The translations under genes and the position numbers were made by a program. Below the pieces are notes generated by a model that saw only the letters and a program-made list of their open reading frames with translations, did not search any database and was not told the origin of the DNA. Shown in pieces: positions 1-10,669 of a DNA stretch of 64,000 nt. Source of the DNA: Branchiostoma belcheri (Eukaryota; Chordata; Leptocardii; Amphioxiformes; Branchiostomatidae); contig NW_017802791.1 of the NCBI RefSeq assembly GCF_001625305.1, positions 38,550 through 102,549 on the forward strand. The letters are read 5' to 3'. Position 1 is the first letter of the stretch, and every line of letters starts with the position of its first letter.

Positions 1-1860
1 ACCCGCATGACAAAGGTGCAGGAACAGAATAATTACAAAAGAAAATGTAACATGAATTTCCTAAAGCATTGTACAACTCCTTGCACTGAAAGCAAGTTCA
101 TGTTGCAAATTGAGGATCGATTCCTTGCTTTTTATGTTTTCAGTGTACATCGGCTGAGGCTTATACATGGCAGGATTATGGCACTAAAACTCCAAATGTT
201 TTCCTTTTGATTTAAATGTTTCCATGGAGTTATTGTTTATCTGTTAACCATGTCCATTCATCTTGTTTTGTTGTGACCTGTACTTAGCCAAGTCTTCATT
301 CTTTAAAAAAAAAGATAAATTTCTACCCCCATGATGTTTCAAAGGGATTTGGCCAGGGGAGTTGCCCATCCATAGTAGGACAGATTGGACTATACCTGCC
401 AAACAGAAACTGTAAGTGACCATGAAGTGTCCTCAAAAGTTGGCTTCCAACACCACAACCAATCAGGTCTAATATGAAGTGTTCTTGCTGAGACAAGGGT
501 CTTTTATGATGCTATCTGATCTTTTTTAGTCATAACCGTTACACAAATGTTACACCCCGCCCAGGTATCAGCCCAGGTAGCACAGCAGGAGCAAAATCCA
601 CCTCCTCAAACATGTTCGAAAAGCTTTCTACTAGAAAGAGACTTTTTGCAGTCTTAATAGCAGAACAATTCTTCCCATGTACAGGAAAAATTCTTCCAGT
701 AGAAATTTCTGAAGCTTTTGCAGAAAATGTTCAAAATGAATATTCATGAAAGTTATCATCATTCATACCTGTACATCATACTTGTCAATAATATGTAATC
801 ACTTATTGAAAATATTAGCTGAAAATGTGAAGGGTGTTTATTAATATGAAGTGATATGAAGTGAAGTGTAAACCATCATCAATCTGGAAGCATCAATTTG
901 GAAGCATATTTTTGTTTCCCACTTTCTGTTTGGTGTTTAAAGTCTGAAGGTTCTCTATCATATTAAAGGCCTAATCATCAGCCCAGCCTGTCCACAGACC
1001 GACAGGCCTGTTCAGGCCCGCGGGCTAACCATTGAGCCCAGACCTCTCATGAATTTATCACAAACTTGTTAATTACACAGGTGTGAAAATGTGAATTCTC
1101 ATTAATTCAGTGGTTTTCATGGGGTGTTCATGAGGCTAATTGGATGCGGTCTGGATGCGGGCTGGCTAACTCAGGCCGCGGGCTAAAGTTTAGGACTGCC
1201 AGGCTAAGCTGCTGGGCATGACGGTGTGTGTTCTAGACCGCCAGGCTTGCAATTTTTTAAAGTCAAATATCTTGATAAATTTGTACATTCTGACCATAAA
1301 AAAAGCAACCTGGTACTGAAGATAGCATGATCTTTCCAATGGCATGCAAAAGTTCACTGTACATCCAGGAATAACAAAGTTGAAAATCAGGGGTTTCAAC
1401 ATAGGTGTCTCAAAATTCGGAAAGTGACATTCCAAAATTGAGGTGACCAGTGTTATAACTTATTAAGAAGGTACTTTTAGATTCTTATGAAATTTGGTAG
1501 GTATGTTGGTTGTGATTAGGCCTCAAGTACACTTAGCCTAGTACTTGCTTACTGCCTAGTTCCCATCCTAAACTCTTGAAAAAAAAACTTTAACCTCCAT
1601 GTAATGTAATGTCCAAAACTATAGTTGTGAACATTATTAATATGTATTATATCCTTTCTCGGGAGGTGTGGAAACTCAGATTTTGTGTTTTTAAACAAAA
1701 AAGATCTCTTTTGGTTTCAATTTCTGCTTAATCTGGTCCTATAAAAGCTACATCATGTAGTCAGTATGGGATCCATATACAAAGAAAGACAAACTAAGAT
1801 TAACTGGAAAGGGCACAGAACCAAGCTGCAAGATTCTGCAAGAACAACTGTCAACGGGGT
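1..1860. other. Non-coding stretch, probably intron or upstream DNA
   Basis: I see no convincing exon here. Short ORFs (the longest about 80 codons) lack coding bias and splice context. The stretch lies upstream of the first recognised exon of the plus-strand gene, so it is probably an intron of that gene. The segment around 545-600 (CCCGCCCAG followed by GTATCA) could be a small exon or donor, but nothing supports it. Confidence 0.5.
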
Positions 1861-1861
1861 G

Positions 1862-2012
1862 CTAGTGTAACGAAAAGGAACCTACAGTGGGGTTCGCTGG
1901 AAGACAAAGAATGTCCAGACTGTGCATCATGACATTGTACAAAATGACTAATAAACTGGTGGACATAACTGGTGGTTATACCGGCTATACTGATACAAAT
2001 ACAGAATGATAC
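1862..2012 (+). mobile_element. CR1/Jockey-like LINE 3' fragment
   Basis: The segment matches, with small changes, the start and the extreme end of the better preserved copy at 27560-27960: the LQWG.LE.R-type region, the KLVD region, then the GGCTATACTGATACA-type terminal tract. The middle is deleted. It ends about 25 bp before the acceptor of the exon at 2039, so the insertion sits at the very 3' end of an intron. Confidence 0.7.
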
Positions 2013-2038
2013 AGAACTAACATTTCTCCCCTCTCCAG

Positions 2039-2207
2039 GTTTACCTAAGCCAGGCAGTGCTAACTACCTGCTGTGTACGACTGCCTCCATCCCTGAAGTG
2101 TTACAGAACTCACAGCCCAACAAGCCCAAGAAGAGAAGAGCCTCCAACGTAGGGGCTGTTTCAGCCGCAGCCAGACCTGGGTCTGCACAGGGGCGGGGGA
2201 GGAGGAG
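2039..2207 (+). CDS. Internal exon of a Ser/Lys-rich nuclear-type protein (exon A)
   Basis: The acceptor CTCTCCAG ends at 2038. The open frame reads LPKPGSANYLLCTTASIPEV, then a basic patch KPKKRR that looks like a nuclear localisation signal, then an Ala/Gly/Arg-rich segment with GRGRRR. The exon starts with the last two bases of a codon. The donor is not certain: a GT after 2207 (GGAG/GTCTGG) and one after 2180 (CTGG/GTCTGC) both leave two bases of a codon, which matches the phase of the next exon. I prefer 2207. No domain is recognised. Earlier exons are not identified in the window. Confidence 0.6.
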
Positions 2208-2227
2208 GTCTGGAACAATTCACCAAT

Positions 2228-2585
2228 TTCACACTTCCCATAATGCCTAGTAAAAGTCACGGATATGACGTAAGACCACCCCCTCCCCCTTCTATGATGT
2301 ACCTTCTATCGTTCTTACTAATATACGTAATGTGACCGTGCGAGTAGGAGAGTCTTCGGTAGAAGGTGGAATGATAGAAGGTACATGTACATCATTTTCT
2401 CTAATTCCAACAAAAATGCAATAATTATTATGGTATGCGCTTTATTATTTATACTTGAGAAATAATTCAAAACAATATTTGACCAGTTTGTCGATAGAAC
2501 TTCTTGGAAATATTACATCGAGGAAGGGGGGGGGGTCTTACGTCATATCCGTGACTTTTACTAGGCACTTTGGGAAGTGGTGAAT
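2228..2585. mobile_element. MITE with ~55-bp terminal inverted repeats (intron 1)
   Basis: The segment 2238-2290 (CTTCCCATAATGCCTAG, GTCACGGATATGACGTAAG, a C-run and CTTC) is repeated as its reverse complement at about 2520-2575. The inside has a smaller hairpin around CTTCTATCG / AATGATAGAAG. There is no ORF. It lies just downstream of exon A, so it is transcribed as intron if the gene model is right. Confidence 0.75.
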
Positions 2586-2603
2586 TCTTCTTTTAGAATA
2601 ACA

Positions 2604-2815
2604 GCAATGGCAGAGTGCTCAGCTCAGAACCAAGAGGTCCCGGGTTCGAGTCCTCACATGCCACCGATCGTGTGCCCTTGGGAAATACACTACACACTTT
2701 ACACCTCTATCTGAAGTGAAAATGAGTATTGTCTTGTCCTGTATTTGTTTCTATTGTGTGAAACAAAACCCAAGCAGAAGCTGCCTGTGTCCCACGTGTA
2801 TTGTACTGTTGCAAT
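2604..2815 (+). mobile_element. tRNA-derived SINE, family S (copy 1)
   Basis: A tRNA-like head has an A-box-like GCAGAGTGCTCAGCTC and a B-box-like GGGTTCGAGTCC. The family body follows: CATGCCACCGATCGTGTGCC, then GAAAATGAGTATTGTCTTGT, then a tail CTGCCTGTGTCCCACGTGTA shared in inverted orientation with 28190-28270. Related copies in this window are at 21087, 27046, 28190, 41205 and 42318. Confidence 0.75.
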
Positions 2816-2857
2816 TCCAGACTTCCAATTTAATTCTGGACAAATCCCATATCTCAG

Positions 2858-3131
2858 CAACCTTACATCTAGATGGGCTTATTTCGCAAACTGGACATGT
2901 AGGTAAAAATGATGTAAGAAATATGTGGCAGCCATCCACGACCCCTTGGAAATTAACCCAATTCTGCAGAAGTCTAGAACTGGAGCCAGAATTCTGGGAA
3001 GAATTCTGCAGAATTGGTTTAATCCACAAGGGGTTCTCGATGGCCACTACATACTTATTTCTTCATTTTTACCTTTCATTATAATTGTTTACGATATTAG
3101 CCCCTCTAGATGAAATTATGTAAGGTTGATC
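2858..3131. mobile_element. Palindromic MITE, ~270 bp (intron 1)
   Basis: The arms are imperfect inverted copies. On the left, GCAACCTTACATCTAGATGG then AAAATGATGTAAGAAATATG and CCATCCACGACCCCTTGG. On the right, the complements CCACAAGGGGTTCTCGATGG, then CTTATTTCTTCATTTTTACC, then TAGATGAAATTATGTAAGG. They meet near an EcoRI-like AGAATTCT/TTCTGCAGAATT centre at about 2960-3015. The overlapping ORFs on both strands are consequences of this palindrome and not genes. Confidence 0.75.
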
Positions 3132-3149
3132 AGTCACGTCTGTAAGGCC

Positions 3150-3346
3150 AAGGAAAAAATGTTGTGTTTCCTGTTTCCTGACCGACCCTAGAAAAATCTG
3201 CCAACCCTAGACTTTTTTGGGTTGGCCCCCTGCATGGGACATACAACTCCATGATCTAAATTAAAGGAAAAAAAAACCCTACCTACATTTGTGCCAACCC
3301 TAATTTTTTCAGGACTGAAACAGGAAACACAACATTTTTTTCTAGG
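3150..3346. mobile_element. Short MITE with ~25-bp TIRs (intron 1)
   Basis: The left end AAAATGTTGTGTTTCCTG is the reverse complement of the right end CAGGAAACACAACATTTT. GCCAACCCTA motifs occur in both orientations inside. About 195 bp, no ORF. Confidence 0.75.
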
Positions 3347-3628
3347 TCTAAGGGGGTCTGTATGATAAGGGTGTAATTATACCTGCACATCAGCAGAATG
3401 TACATTTTGTACTACACCTGCGCGAAACCCAGATTTTTCTTGCATTACATGTGTACATTGGATGTTTTTCGGTATATGATGCATCAGAATTTGGCCCCTG
3501 GTAGTTTAGGAGCTGCTGCTGTTGGGAGCCGCACTTTTTCCCTCCTTGTCAAGAGGTACATGTAAAATCTGCTATCTCTCACTGCGTTGTTTTAAGTTAA
3601 ACCTGCTCGTGTCTATTCATCTTCACAG

Positions 3629-4796
3629 GGGATCTACGGCCAGCGACAAGCAAGACAAGGGTTACGACACATCGCCAGCCCCTCTTACCCCCTCCCCAGC
3701 CCCCTCACCNCCCNCCCNNNNNNNNNNNNNNNNNNNNTCACCCCCTCCCCACCCCCTCCCAGACCCGACTCAGCCCAGGGGAAAAGACGTAAGAAGTCCA
3801 CCGACGAGGGTCCGCCAAGTAGTTCTCTAGAAATGACAACAAAGAACATAGCTCCCTCAAGTCCAGAGGCCACAGACCTACCCAGTAAAAGTCATGCAGA
3901 CGATAAAGATAAAGAAAAGGCCCCTACAGATGATTGCGTTAAAACACATAAGCCAGAGAAGGAAGTAGAAAAACCCTTGACTAAAGGCTCAGCTCCTACG
4001 GCTGTTGAGGAGAAAGATAAAACTGTATCCACAAGAGACAACAGTGGAGAAGTAGAACCAATAGGAGATAAAATAAAAGTCATTGATCACGACACTCAAG
4101 ACAGAAGCGTAGCACTGCCAAAAGACAAGTCTACAGCAAGCGTAGTTGAAACAGAAAACACAACAGCAGGAAAAACAGGCAAAACTGTAGCTTCTGCATC
4201 AGATACAAGTGCTAAAGCAAGTGTAGCTTCAAGTGGAGGTGGTAAAGAGACAGTGACAGCCACAGAAAAAGCTGTAGGAGAGACAGAAGATACCAGCACC
4301 AACAAAACGTGTGAGATAACTGAATCTAAAGATACCACTACAGCTGACCACAAAGTCAAAGAAAAAACAGAAACTAAATCTAAATCTGTTGAATCGAAAA
4401 AAGATGAAGACAGTCAAGAGCCCAAAGAAAAGCTCCTAGAGCCATCAAAGTCTACAGAGGAAGATGTAGCTAAGACCCTACCTGAAGAAGATGAAGTCTC
4501 TTTGCCTGATTCCTCTAAAGACACACGTGAAGATGCCAAGACCCAGTCTGTCACTTCTGAGGAAAAAGCCACTGATAAACCCAAAGTACAGCCTCCAGTG
4601 TCTTCTCCTGTTGAGGAGTATGATGACCCCCGCACCCCTCCCACCCCCACACAAGATGAACAGTTTGAGTACGAGCCACTAAACACAGAGACAGCCTACT
4701 CCATACCTATAGTCGCCCTGCAGTCTTCAGCAGCTGAGACATCAGATGCTGCAGGACCATCTGCCAAAGAGGAGGAGCCAAGGGAATACTCAGAAG
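3629..4796 (+). CDS. Large low-complexity Lys/Glu/Ser/Thr-rich exon (exon B), with ambiguous bases
   Basis: The acceptor CTTCACAG ends at 3628. The first residues after the split codon read GSTASDKQDKGYDTSPAPLT and run into a Pro/Ser-rich CCCCTC tract. Bases 3710, 3714 and 3718-3737 are N. After the Ns the frame reads TPSPPPPRPDSAQGKRRKKS, then hundreds of Lys, Glu, Thr and Ser residues with few hydrophobics, then an acidic/Pro segment EEYDDPRTPPTPTQDEQFEY near the end. The open frame is continuous to the donor CAGAAG/GTTTGG after 4796, leaving one base of a codon, which fits exon C. The frame before the Ns is offset from the frame after, so the Ns do not give the true length. KRRKK is an NLS-like cluster. 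The composition suggests an intrinsically disordered, phosphorylatable nuclear protein (inference). Confidence 0.75.
3710..3737. other. Ambiguous bases in a C-rich tract within exon B
   Basis: N at 3710, 3714 and 3718-3737 inside a CCCCTCCC-like simple repeat encoding Pro/Ser. The mixture of isolated Ns and a 20-base run suggests low-quality sequence through a C-run. The reading frames on the two sides do not join at the given length, so the real number of bases differs by 1 or 2 modulo 3. Confidence 0.85.
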
Positions 4797-5903
4797 GTTT
4801 GGTTATTTCTTATATGTCTCGTATATAGAGACAGGGAGAAAAAAAAACCCAAAAAACAGGTCATCCTATTATAGCCCAAAATGCTACGATAGGAGCCATG
4901 AAGTCAACACAAAAGGCTGGGTTAATATTTAAACAATGACTTTTGAACTTTTAATCAAACACAATAGATGGAAAGACTGTAACAACTAGGAAGAACAGCA
5001 CTTTCCTGAACTGTTGGGGGGTCATTTGATTCAGAACCAGAATCTTTTTTTTTTTGCAAACCAATAAGAAAAAAAAAGAGGTGAATCTGAAAACCAACAA
5101 ATTAGATTGGTGTGGCCTTACTGTTGATTTTAATGAATACTCTCTAATTCGTACTTTTGTAAAGAAAACGTTCTATAACAAATTTTTAACTGTGCTGTTA
5201 CCTCTACTGCTCAGGGCTCAAAATACCTAGTACGTGGAAACTGCAATTTGAATAATGATTTTCAAGATTTGCATGTAAAAACATTATGAATGAAATTTTG
5301 CTTGTTGAAAATATCGGACAATGTTCCTTCCACATTGACTGTGGAATAACAGTGCCCTACCACAGTCCACTATATTGCTATCATTTTTTAAAAATGTAGT
5401 ACCGTGTTTCTTTCCAATTTCCCCAAATGATTTTTCTCGGGTCTATAAAAATTCATCACATTTTCAAGCACAATCATGTCTCATTTCTTTTGGGTGCATC
5501 TATAATTTTTATATACTGTGAAAAATTGTGAAATTATAAAAAATAAGAAGAACTCAGTGATGGAGATAATTACATATCTTGTTGTATATTTGATTATTAT
5601 CTAAACACTGAAGGTTGAATTTCAATTTTACTTTAGATGTTTCAAATTGCATGTAAAATTTTTGCTAACATGCAATTTTACATGTCAATAAAAAAGTATT
5701 TTGAGCCCTGCTGCTTTGCTGCAAGATGCTTCTACTTAGTAACTTTTCCCTTCTGTTGTTGTTTGTGCTGCGAAGGAGAGGTTTGCAGCAGTGATGATGA
5801 TGATGATGATGGTGATGGTAGGTTTTCAAACTGCCTTTAAATGCTGCACATGATTTCAGTAGCCTCCACCAGGCCTTCCAACGCCGGTAGGGATTGTAGA
5901 ATT
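4797..5903. other. First part of intron 2; AT-rich, little structure
   Basis: AT-rich non-coding DNA. At 5088-5127, CAAATTAGATTGGTGTGGCC resembles the terminal repeat of the hairpin element at 19880-20345 and may be a remnant of that family. At 5791-5820 there is a short (GAT)n microsatellite. No exon-like ORF. Confidence 0.5.
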
Positions 5904-6414
5904 TGGCAAAAATTTAAGAGCGAATGTCTGTAAGGATCAAACAATGGTGGCACCGGTCAAAAAATCGATTTGGCTCATTTTTTTGCACAGTGATAGTACT
6001 TGGTACATAACCCCTCAGAATAGCTTTCTTTTTGCTCAAAACCCCTTGTTGCCATGGCAACGGGCCAAAGAAGTTTTCAGGGCATTTGTCCAGATTTTGG
6101 CATGTACAAAACATAGAAATTGGCTAACTTTAGGGCACTATAACTGATCAGTGCTTTAGCGTAACGACAAGAGCAAGATGTGCTGATCAGAGCAATGCCT
6201 AAACTTGTATAAAATAGCAGTAAAGCCAATGTTCAGTAAAATCTGAGGTCTTGGGCACCCTGAATACAATGCACTGTTTTAAGGGTGTATAAAAACTGAA
6301 ATTTTGCCCAACTTTAAAGCACTGTAAGTCCCAAAAGGGGAGGATGTTTTGCTTGAAATTTACACTGCATAATAAACCACTCCAGAGGTATCATATGCAT
6401 GCTTGCAAAGTTTG

Positions 6415-7700
6415 GGTTCTTGTTTCGTTGCTACGCACTTGTCCTTTAAAGTAGGTCAGTTTTCGTTTTTGATATGTCATTTTGTGCTATATTTGACCTA
6501 GCATAAGTTCCAAACCAAACTTGATATTTACTTGAAATTTACATAGAATATAAGACAAAAAATTGTCTATATAATGCATTCTTGCAAAGTTTGGGTTCTT
6601 GTTTTGTTGCTACGCACTTGTCCTTTAAAGTGGGTCAGTTTTCATTATTTTGATAATATGTCATTTTGAGCTATCTTTGACCTAGCATAAGTTCCAAACC
6701 AAACTAGTCACTTACTTAAAAGTTACATAGAATATCAAACATCAAATTCTCTATGAAATGCATTCTTGCAAAGTTTGGGTTCTTGTTTCGTTGCTACGCA
6801 CTTGTCCTTAAAAGTAGGTCAGTTTTCGTTATTTTGATGATATGTCATTTTTGTGCTATCTTTGAACTAACATAAGCTCCAAACCAAACTAGTTCTTTAC
6901 TTGAAATTTACATGAAGTATAAAACAACAAATTGTCTATGAAATGCATGCTTGCAAAGTTTGAGTTCTTGTTTCGTTGCTACGCACTTGTCCTTTAAAGT
7001 AGGTCAGTTTTCGTTTTTTTTGATGATATGTCATTTTTGTGCTATATTTGACCTAGCATAAGTTCCAAACCAAACTTGATATTTACTTGAAATTTACATA
7101 GAATATAAGACAAAAAATTGTCTATATAATGCATTCTTGCAAAGTTTGGGTTCTTGTTTTGTTGCTACGCACTTGTCCTTTAAAGTGGGTCAGTTTTCAT
7201 TATTTTGATAATATGTCATTTTGAGCTATCTTTGACCTAGCATAAGTTCCAAACCAAACTAGTCACTTACTTAAAAGTTACATAGAATATCAAACATCAA
7301 ATTCTCTATGAAATGCATTCTTGCAAAGTTTGGGTTCTTGTTTCGTTGCTACGCACTTGTCCTTTAAAGTAGGGTCAGTTTTCATTATTATGATAATATT
7401 TCATTTTGTGCTTTTTTTGAACTGACATAAGTTCCAAACCAAACTAGTTCTGTACTTGAAATTTATTTACAACATAAAACAATATGTACTCTGTGGAATG
7501 CGTACTTTAAAAGTCTGGGTTCTTGTTTTGCTGCTACGCACTTGTCCCTGAAAAAGGGGCAATTTGCATATTTTCATGTCATCTTGTCATATCTTTTGAC
7601 TCTCATAAGTCTCAACAGTAAACTGTTTTGCTATTTGAATTTACACTGAATATATATTGTCTATGAAATGCATGTTTGCATAGGTCAGATTCCTGTGTTC
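6415..7700 (+). repeat. ~184-bp tandem subrepeats, left arm, with ~555-bp higher-order period
   Basis: Seven or more units of 179-186 bp, each with a conserved block GCAAAGTTTGGGTTCTTG, GTTGCTACGCACTTGTCC, then CATAAGTTCCAAACCAAACT. Variants alternate: units at 6470-6840 and 7026-7380 share the same variants (GTCTATATAATGCATTC, then TTTTGTTGCT, then AACATCAAATTCTCTATG), giving a three-unit higher-order repeat of about 555 bp. Confidence 0.85.
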
Positions 7701-8164
7701 TAGTGGCTGTACCTGTCCCTGAAAGTAGGCCATATTCTTCACTTGTCCACTAATGCAAAATATTGGCTATCTTTGGGAGTCTAATATGAAAAAGGAAAGG
7801 TTTTAATTCTTCTATCTCTAATTTTGCCAGATCTATGCCTTGGGTTGTTTATGAAATACTTAGCACCAACGTTTGCATGATATAGTTGTAGCAATGTGGC
7901 TGTTATTGAACGTATGCCATTTTATCTTAATTTGATGATAACAGTCTTATACAGTCATATTTAGCGTCCCCACATTATTGACTCTCGAAGACTTGACTTG
8001 TTTCTATATTTGAAAAATATAATAAATCCCTGCGCATCTTTCTAATATGTAGTCTATCACTCTATGTCTATGTCTTTGTATAACTATGTCTATGTGGAAA
8101 ACATGCATTTCAGTCAACTCCGCTATTCCTGTACATGTAGACTGTGCTCATTTTGAGCAATTCC

Positions 8165-9075
8165 ACATATTGTTTTATGTTGTAAATAAATTTCAAGTAC
8201 AGAACTAGTTTGGTTTGGAACTTATGCTAGGTCAAAGATAGCACAAAATGTCATATTATCAAAATAATGAAAACGGACCCACTTTAAAGGACAAGCGCGT
8301 AGCAACGAAACAAGAACCCAAACTTTGCAAGAATGCATTTCATAGAGAATTTGTTGTCTTATATTCTATGTAAATTTCAAGTAAATATCAAGTTTGGTTT
8401 GGAACTTATGCTAGGTCAAATATAGCACAAAAATGACATATCATCAAAAAAAACGAAAACTGACCTACTTTAAAGGACAAGTGCGTAGCAACGAAACAAG
8501 AACTCAAACTTTGCAAGCATGCATTTCATAGACAATTTGTTGTTTTATACTTCATGTAAATTTCAAGTAAAGAACTAGTTTGGTTTGGAGCTTATGTTAG
8601 TTCAAAGATAGCACAAAATGACATATCATCAAAATAACGAAAACTGACCTACTTTTAAGGACAAGTGCGTAGCAACGAAACAAGAACCCAAACTTTGCAA
8701 GAATGCATTTCATAGAGAATTTGATGTTTGATATTCTATGTAACTTTTAAGTAAGTGACTAGTTTGGTTTGGAACTTATGCTAGGTCAAAGATAGCTCAA
8801 AATGACATATTATCAAAATAATGAAAACTGACCCACTTTAAAGGACAAGTGCGTAGCAACAAAACAAGAACCCAAACTTTGCAAGAATGCATTATATAGA
8901 CAATTTTATGTCTTATATTCTATGTAAATTTCAAGTAAATATCAAGTTTGGTTTGGAACTTATGCTAGGTCAAATATAGCACAAAATCACAAAAAAACGA
9001 AAACTGACCTACTTTAAAGGACAAGTGCGTAGCAACGAAACAAGAACCCAAACTTTGCAAGCATGCATATGATAC
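8165..9075 (-). repeat. ~184-bp subrepeats, right arm (inverted)
   Basis: Five units in reverse orientation, marked by CAAGAACCC (or CAAGAACTC) at about 8311, 8497, 8681, 8865 and 9041. The CAAGAACTC variant at 8497 mirrors GAGTTCTTG at 6962 in the left arm, which fixes the pairing. The right arm has fewer units than the left. Confidence 0.85.
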
Positions 9076-9789
9076 CTCTGGAGTGGTTTATTATGCAGTG
9101 TAAATTTCAAGCAAAACATCCTCCCCTTTTGGGACTTACAGTGCTTTAAAGTTGGGCAAAATTTCAGTTTTTATACACCCTTAAAACAGTGCATTGTATT
9201 CAGGGTGCCCAAGACCTCAGATTTTACTGAACATTGGCTTTACTGCTATTTTATACAAGTTTAGGCATTGCTCTGATCAGCACATCTTGCTCTTGTCGTT
9301 ACGCTAAAGCACTAATCAGTTATAGTGCCCTAAAGTTAGCCAATTTCTATGTTTTGTACATGCCAAAATCTGGACAAATGCCCTGAAAACTTCTTTGGCC
9401 CGTTGCCATGGCAACAAGGGGTTCTGAGCAAAAAGAAAGCTATTCTGAGGGGTTATGTACCAAGTACTATCACTGTGCAAAAAATGAGCCAAATCGATTT
9501 TTTGACCGGTGCCACCATTGTTTGATCCTTACAGACATTCGCTCTTAAATATTTTGCCAGGAGAGTTAGTCTGTGGGATAGTTAATTTCCTACAGTACAT
9601 GTAACTGTGGGAGCAAAGAAACCCTATGGTTGCCAAACAGCCACAGATGCACACAGATTTCTTGGAACAAGTTGCATTCTTTCTCTAACAGTCATATCCT
9701 CTCCCTTTCTAAAGATGTCATTCAGTCCCCCAATATTTTCACATTCACTGTAAGGCTATGGTCCAAGCAGTTACAACATACAATCATGT

Positions 9790-10310
9790 AGCTTATAGAA
9801 CCCCTGGGAGAAAGAGCCATCACTGGTGTCACTCAAAGGTTGCCCACCTCCAGGCCTATTCTTCTCAGAAGGCAGAAGGGCTACAATGACTCCAGGAAAT
9901 TGTGTTTCAGGATACTGTACAAGGAACTAATACCGCGTATCTAAGATAAGATCGTCGATGTTCAGGAGAACTTGCACTTCTTGTTCCTCCACTCAGAACA
10001 TTTCAGCGTGCCACTAGGTTCTCTTCCAGTTCTCATCAATACACCGTCAACATACCTGTCTCCAAGTCATTTTACAACAACAGCTTCTTTCCCCAGATTG
10101 CAAAATTATGGAACTCTCTTCCAAACAGTTGCTTTCCGTCCAACTACAATCAAAGCTTCAAAACAAAGGTCCACCACCATCTCCTGACATAACTACATTA
10201 TACTCACTTTAGTACCTCTAGCTCTATGCCTAGAAGTGGCCAAAATTAATTGGCCTTGCATTGAAAAAAAATTATGATGTATTATCAATACTGGCTAGAG
10301 CACTCTATTA
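9790..10310 (+). mobile_element. LINE (CR1/Jockey-like) 3' fragment with reverse-transcriptase C-terminus
   Basis: An interrupted frame shows the C-terminal signature of this class: SKSFYNNSFFPQIAKLWNSL, then SFKTKVHHHLLT and a stop at about 10186-10191. A 3' tail follows with CTAGCTCTATGCCTAGAAGT and AATTGGCCTTGCATTG. The same coding end and tail recur at 39180-39330. Upstream, 9800-9950 has related but stop-containing sequence. Established knowledge: FFPRxxxxWNxLP near the end is typical of RT proteins of CR1/L2/Jockey-type elements. Dead copy in intron 2. Confidence 0.8.
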
Positions 10311-10522
10311 CACAATGTAAGTGGGATGTATGTGGAGGAATTTAGGATTCAAGCAGTGAAGGAAGTAAAGAATGCATTACCTAATTAACTCGTACAGTCC
10401 CTCCACAGTTAAAATAAATCAACAAAAAGCAAAAATAACATTTATAGGTCTGTGAACTTAAAAATGTCATGAAAACCCCAATTATTTCCTTGAAGTTTGA
10501 AACTTAGAATTTCTTTTTGCAG

Positions 10523-10640
10523 ATGCAAAGAGTAAGAGGAGTGACTCCCCTGCCAGCCAATCATCATCCAGGTCACATGGGAAGGAGGATGAACAGAAGG
10601 GGGACAGGAAGAGAGGGGGAAAGACTTCAACTGAAACTAG
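10523..10640 (+). CDS. Short internal exon, Ser/Lys/Arg-rich (exon C)
   Basis: The acceptor TTTTTGCAG ends at 10522 and the donor ACTAG/GTACAG follows 10640. With one base carried over from exon B the frame reads DAKSKRSDSPASQSSSRSHG, then KEDEQKGDRKRGGKTSTET, and leaves two bases, matching exon D. The composition continues the disordered, charged style of exon B. A different frame in the same segment is also open for about 105 codons but does not fit the phases. Confidence 0.75.
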
Positions 10641-10669
10641 GTACAGGTAGAATTCCTCTTACAGTTGGC

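Larger units (their letters stand above)
5904..9559. mobile_element. Foldback-like element with long inverted arms and internal tandem subrepeats
   Basis: Left arm about 5904-7480, right arm about 8165-9559. The outer ~510 bp of each arm (5914-6420 and 9041-9547) are near-identical inverted copies; by eye I count about three differences (a T-run length, A/G near 6039, C/T near 6152). Inside the arms are direct repeats of about 184 bp, marked by GGGTTCTTGTTTCGTTGCTA at about 6415, 6594, 6777, 6962, 7148, 7332 and 7517; the right arm has the complement at about 8311, 8497, 8681, 8865 and 9041. Units get more divergent towards the centre (7500-8160). No transposase ORF. Ends show TGGCAAAA/TTTTGCCA, and a TTAA sits just inside at 5914 and 9545; no clear target-site duplication. 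It lies in intron 2. The architecture resembles foldback (FB/TU-type) transposons; the class is inferred. Confidence 0.85.

Noticed and set aside
2716..3113. Overlapping ORFs of 62-122 codons in intron 1
   Set aside because: They cover a SINE tail and a palindromic MITE; the palindrome makes similar ORFs on both strands.
5944..6147. Mirror-image ORFs at both ends of the foldback element
   Set aside because: They are the same inverted sequence read on opposite strands, too short and without motif; not a transposase.
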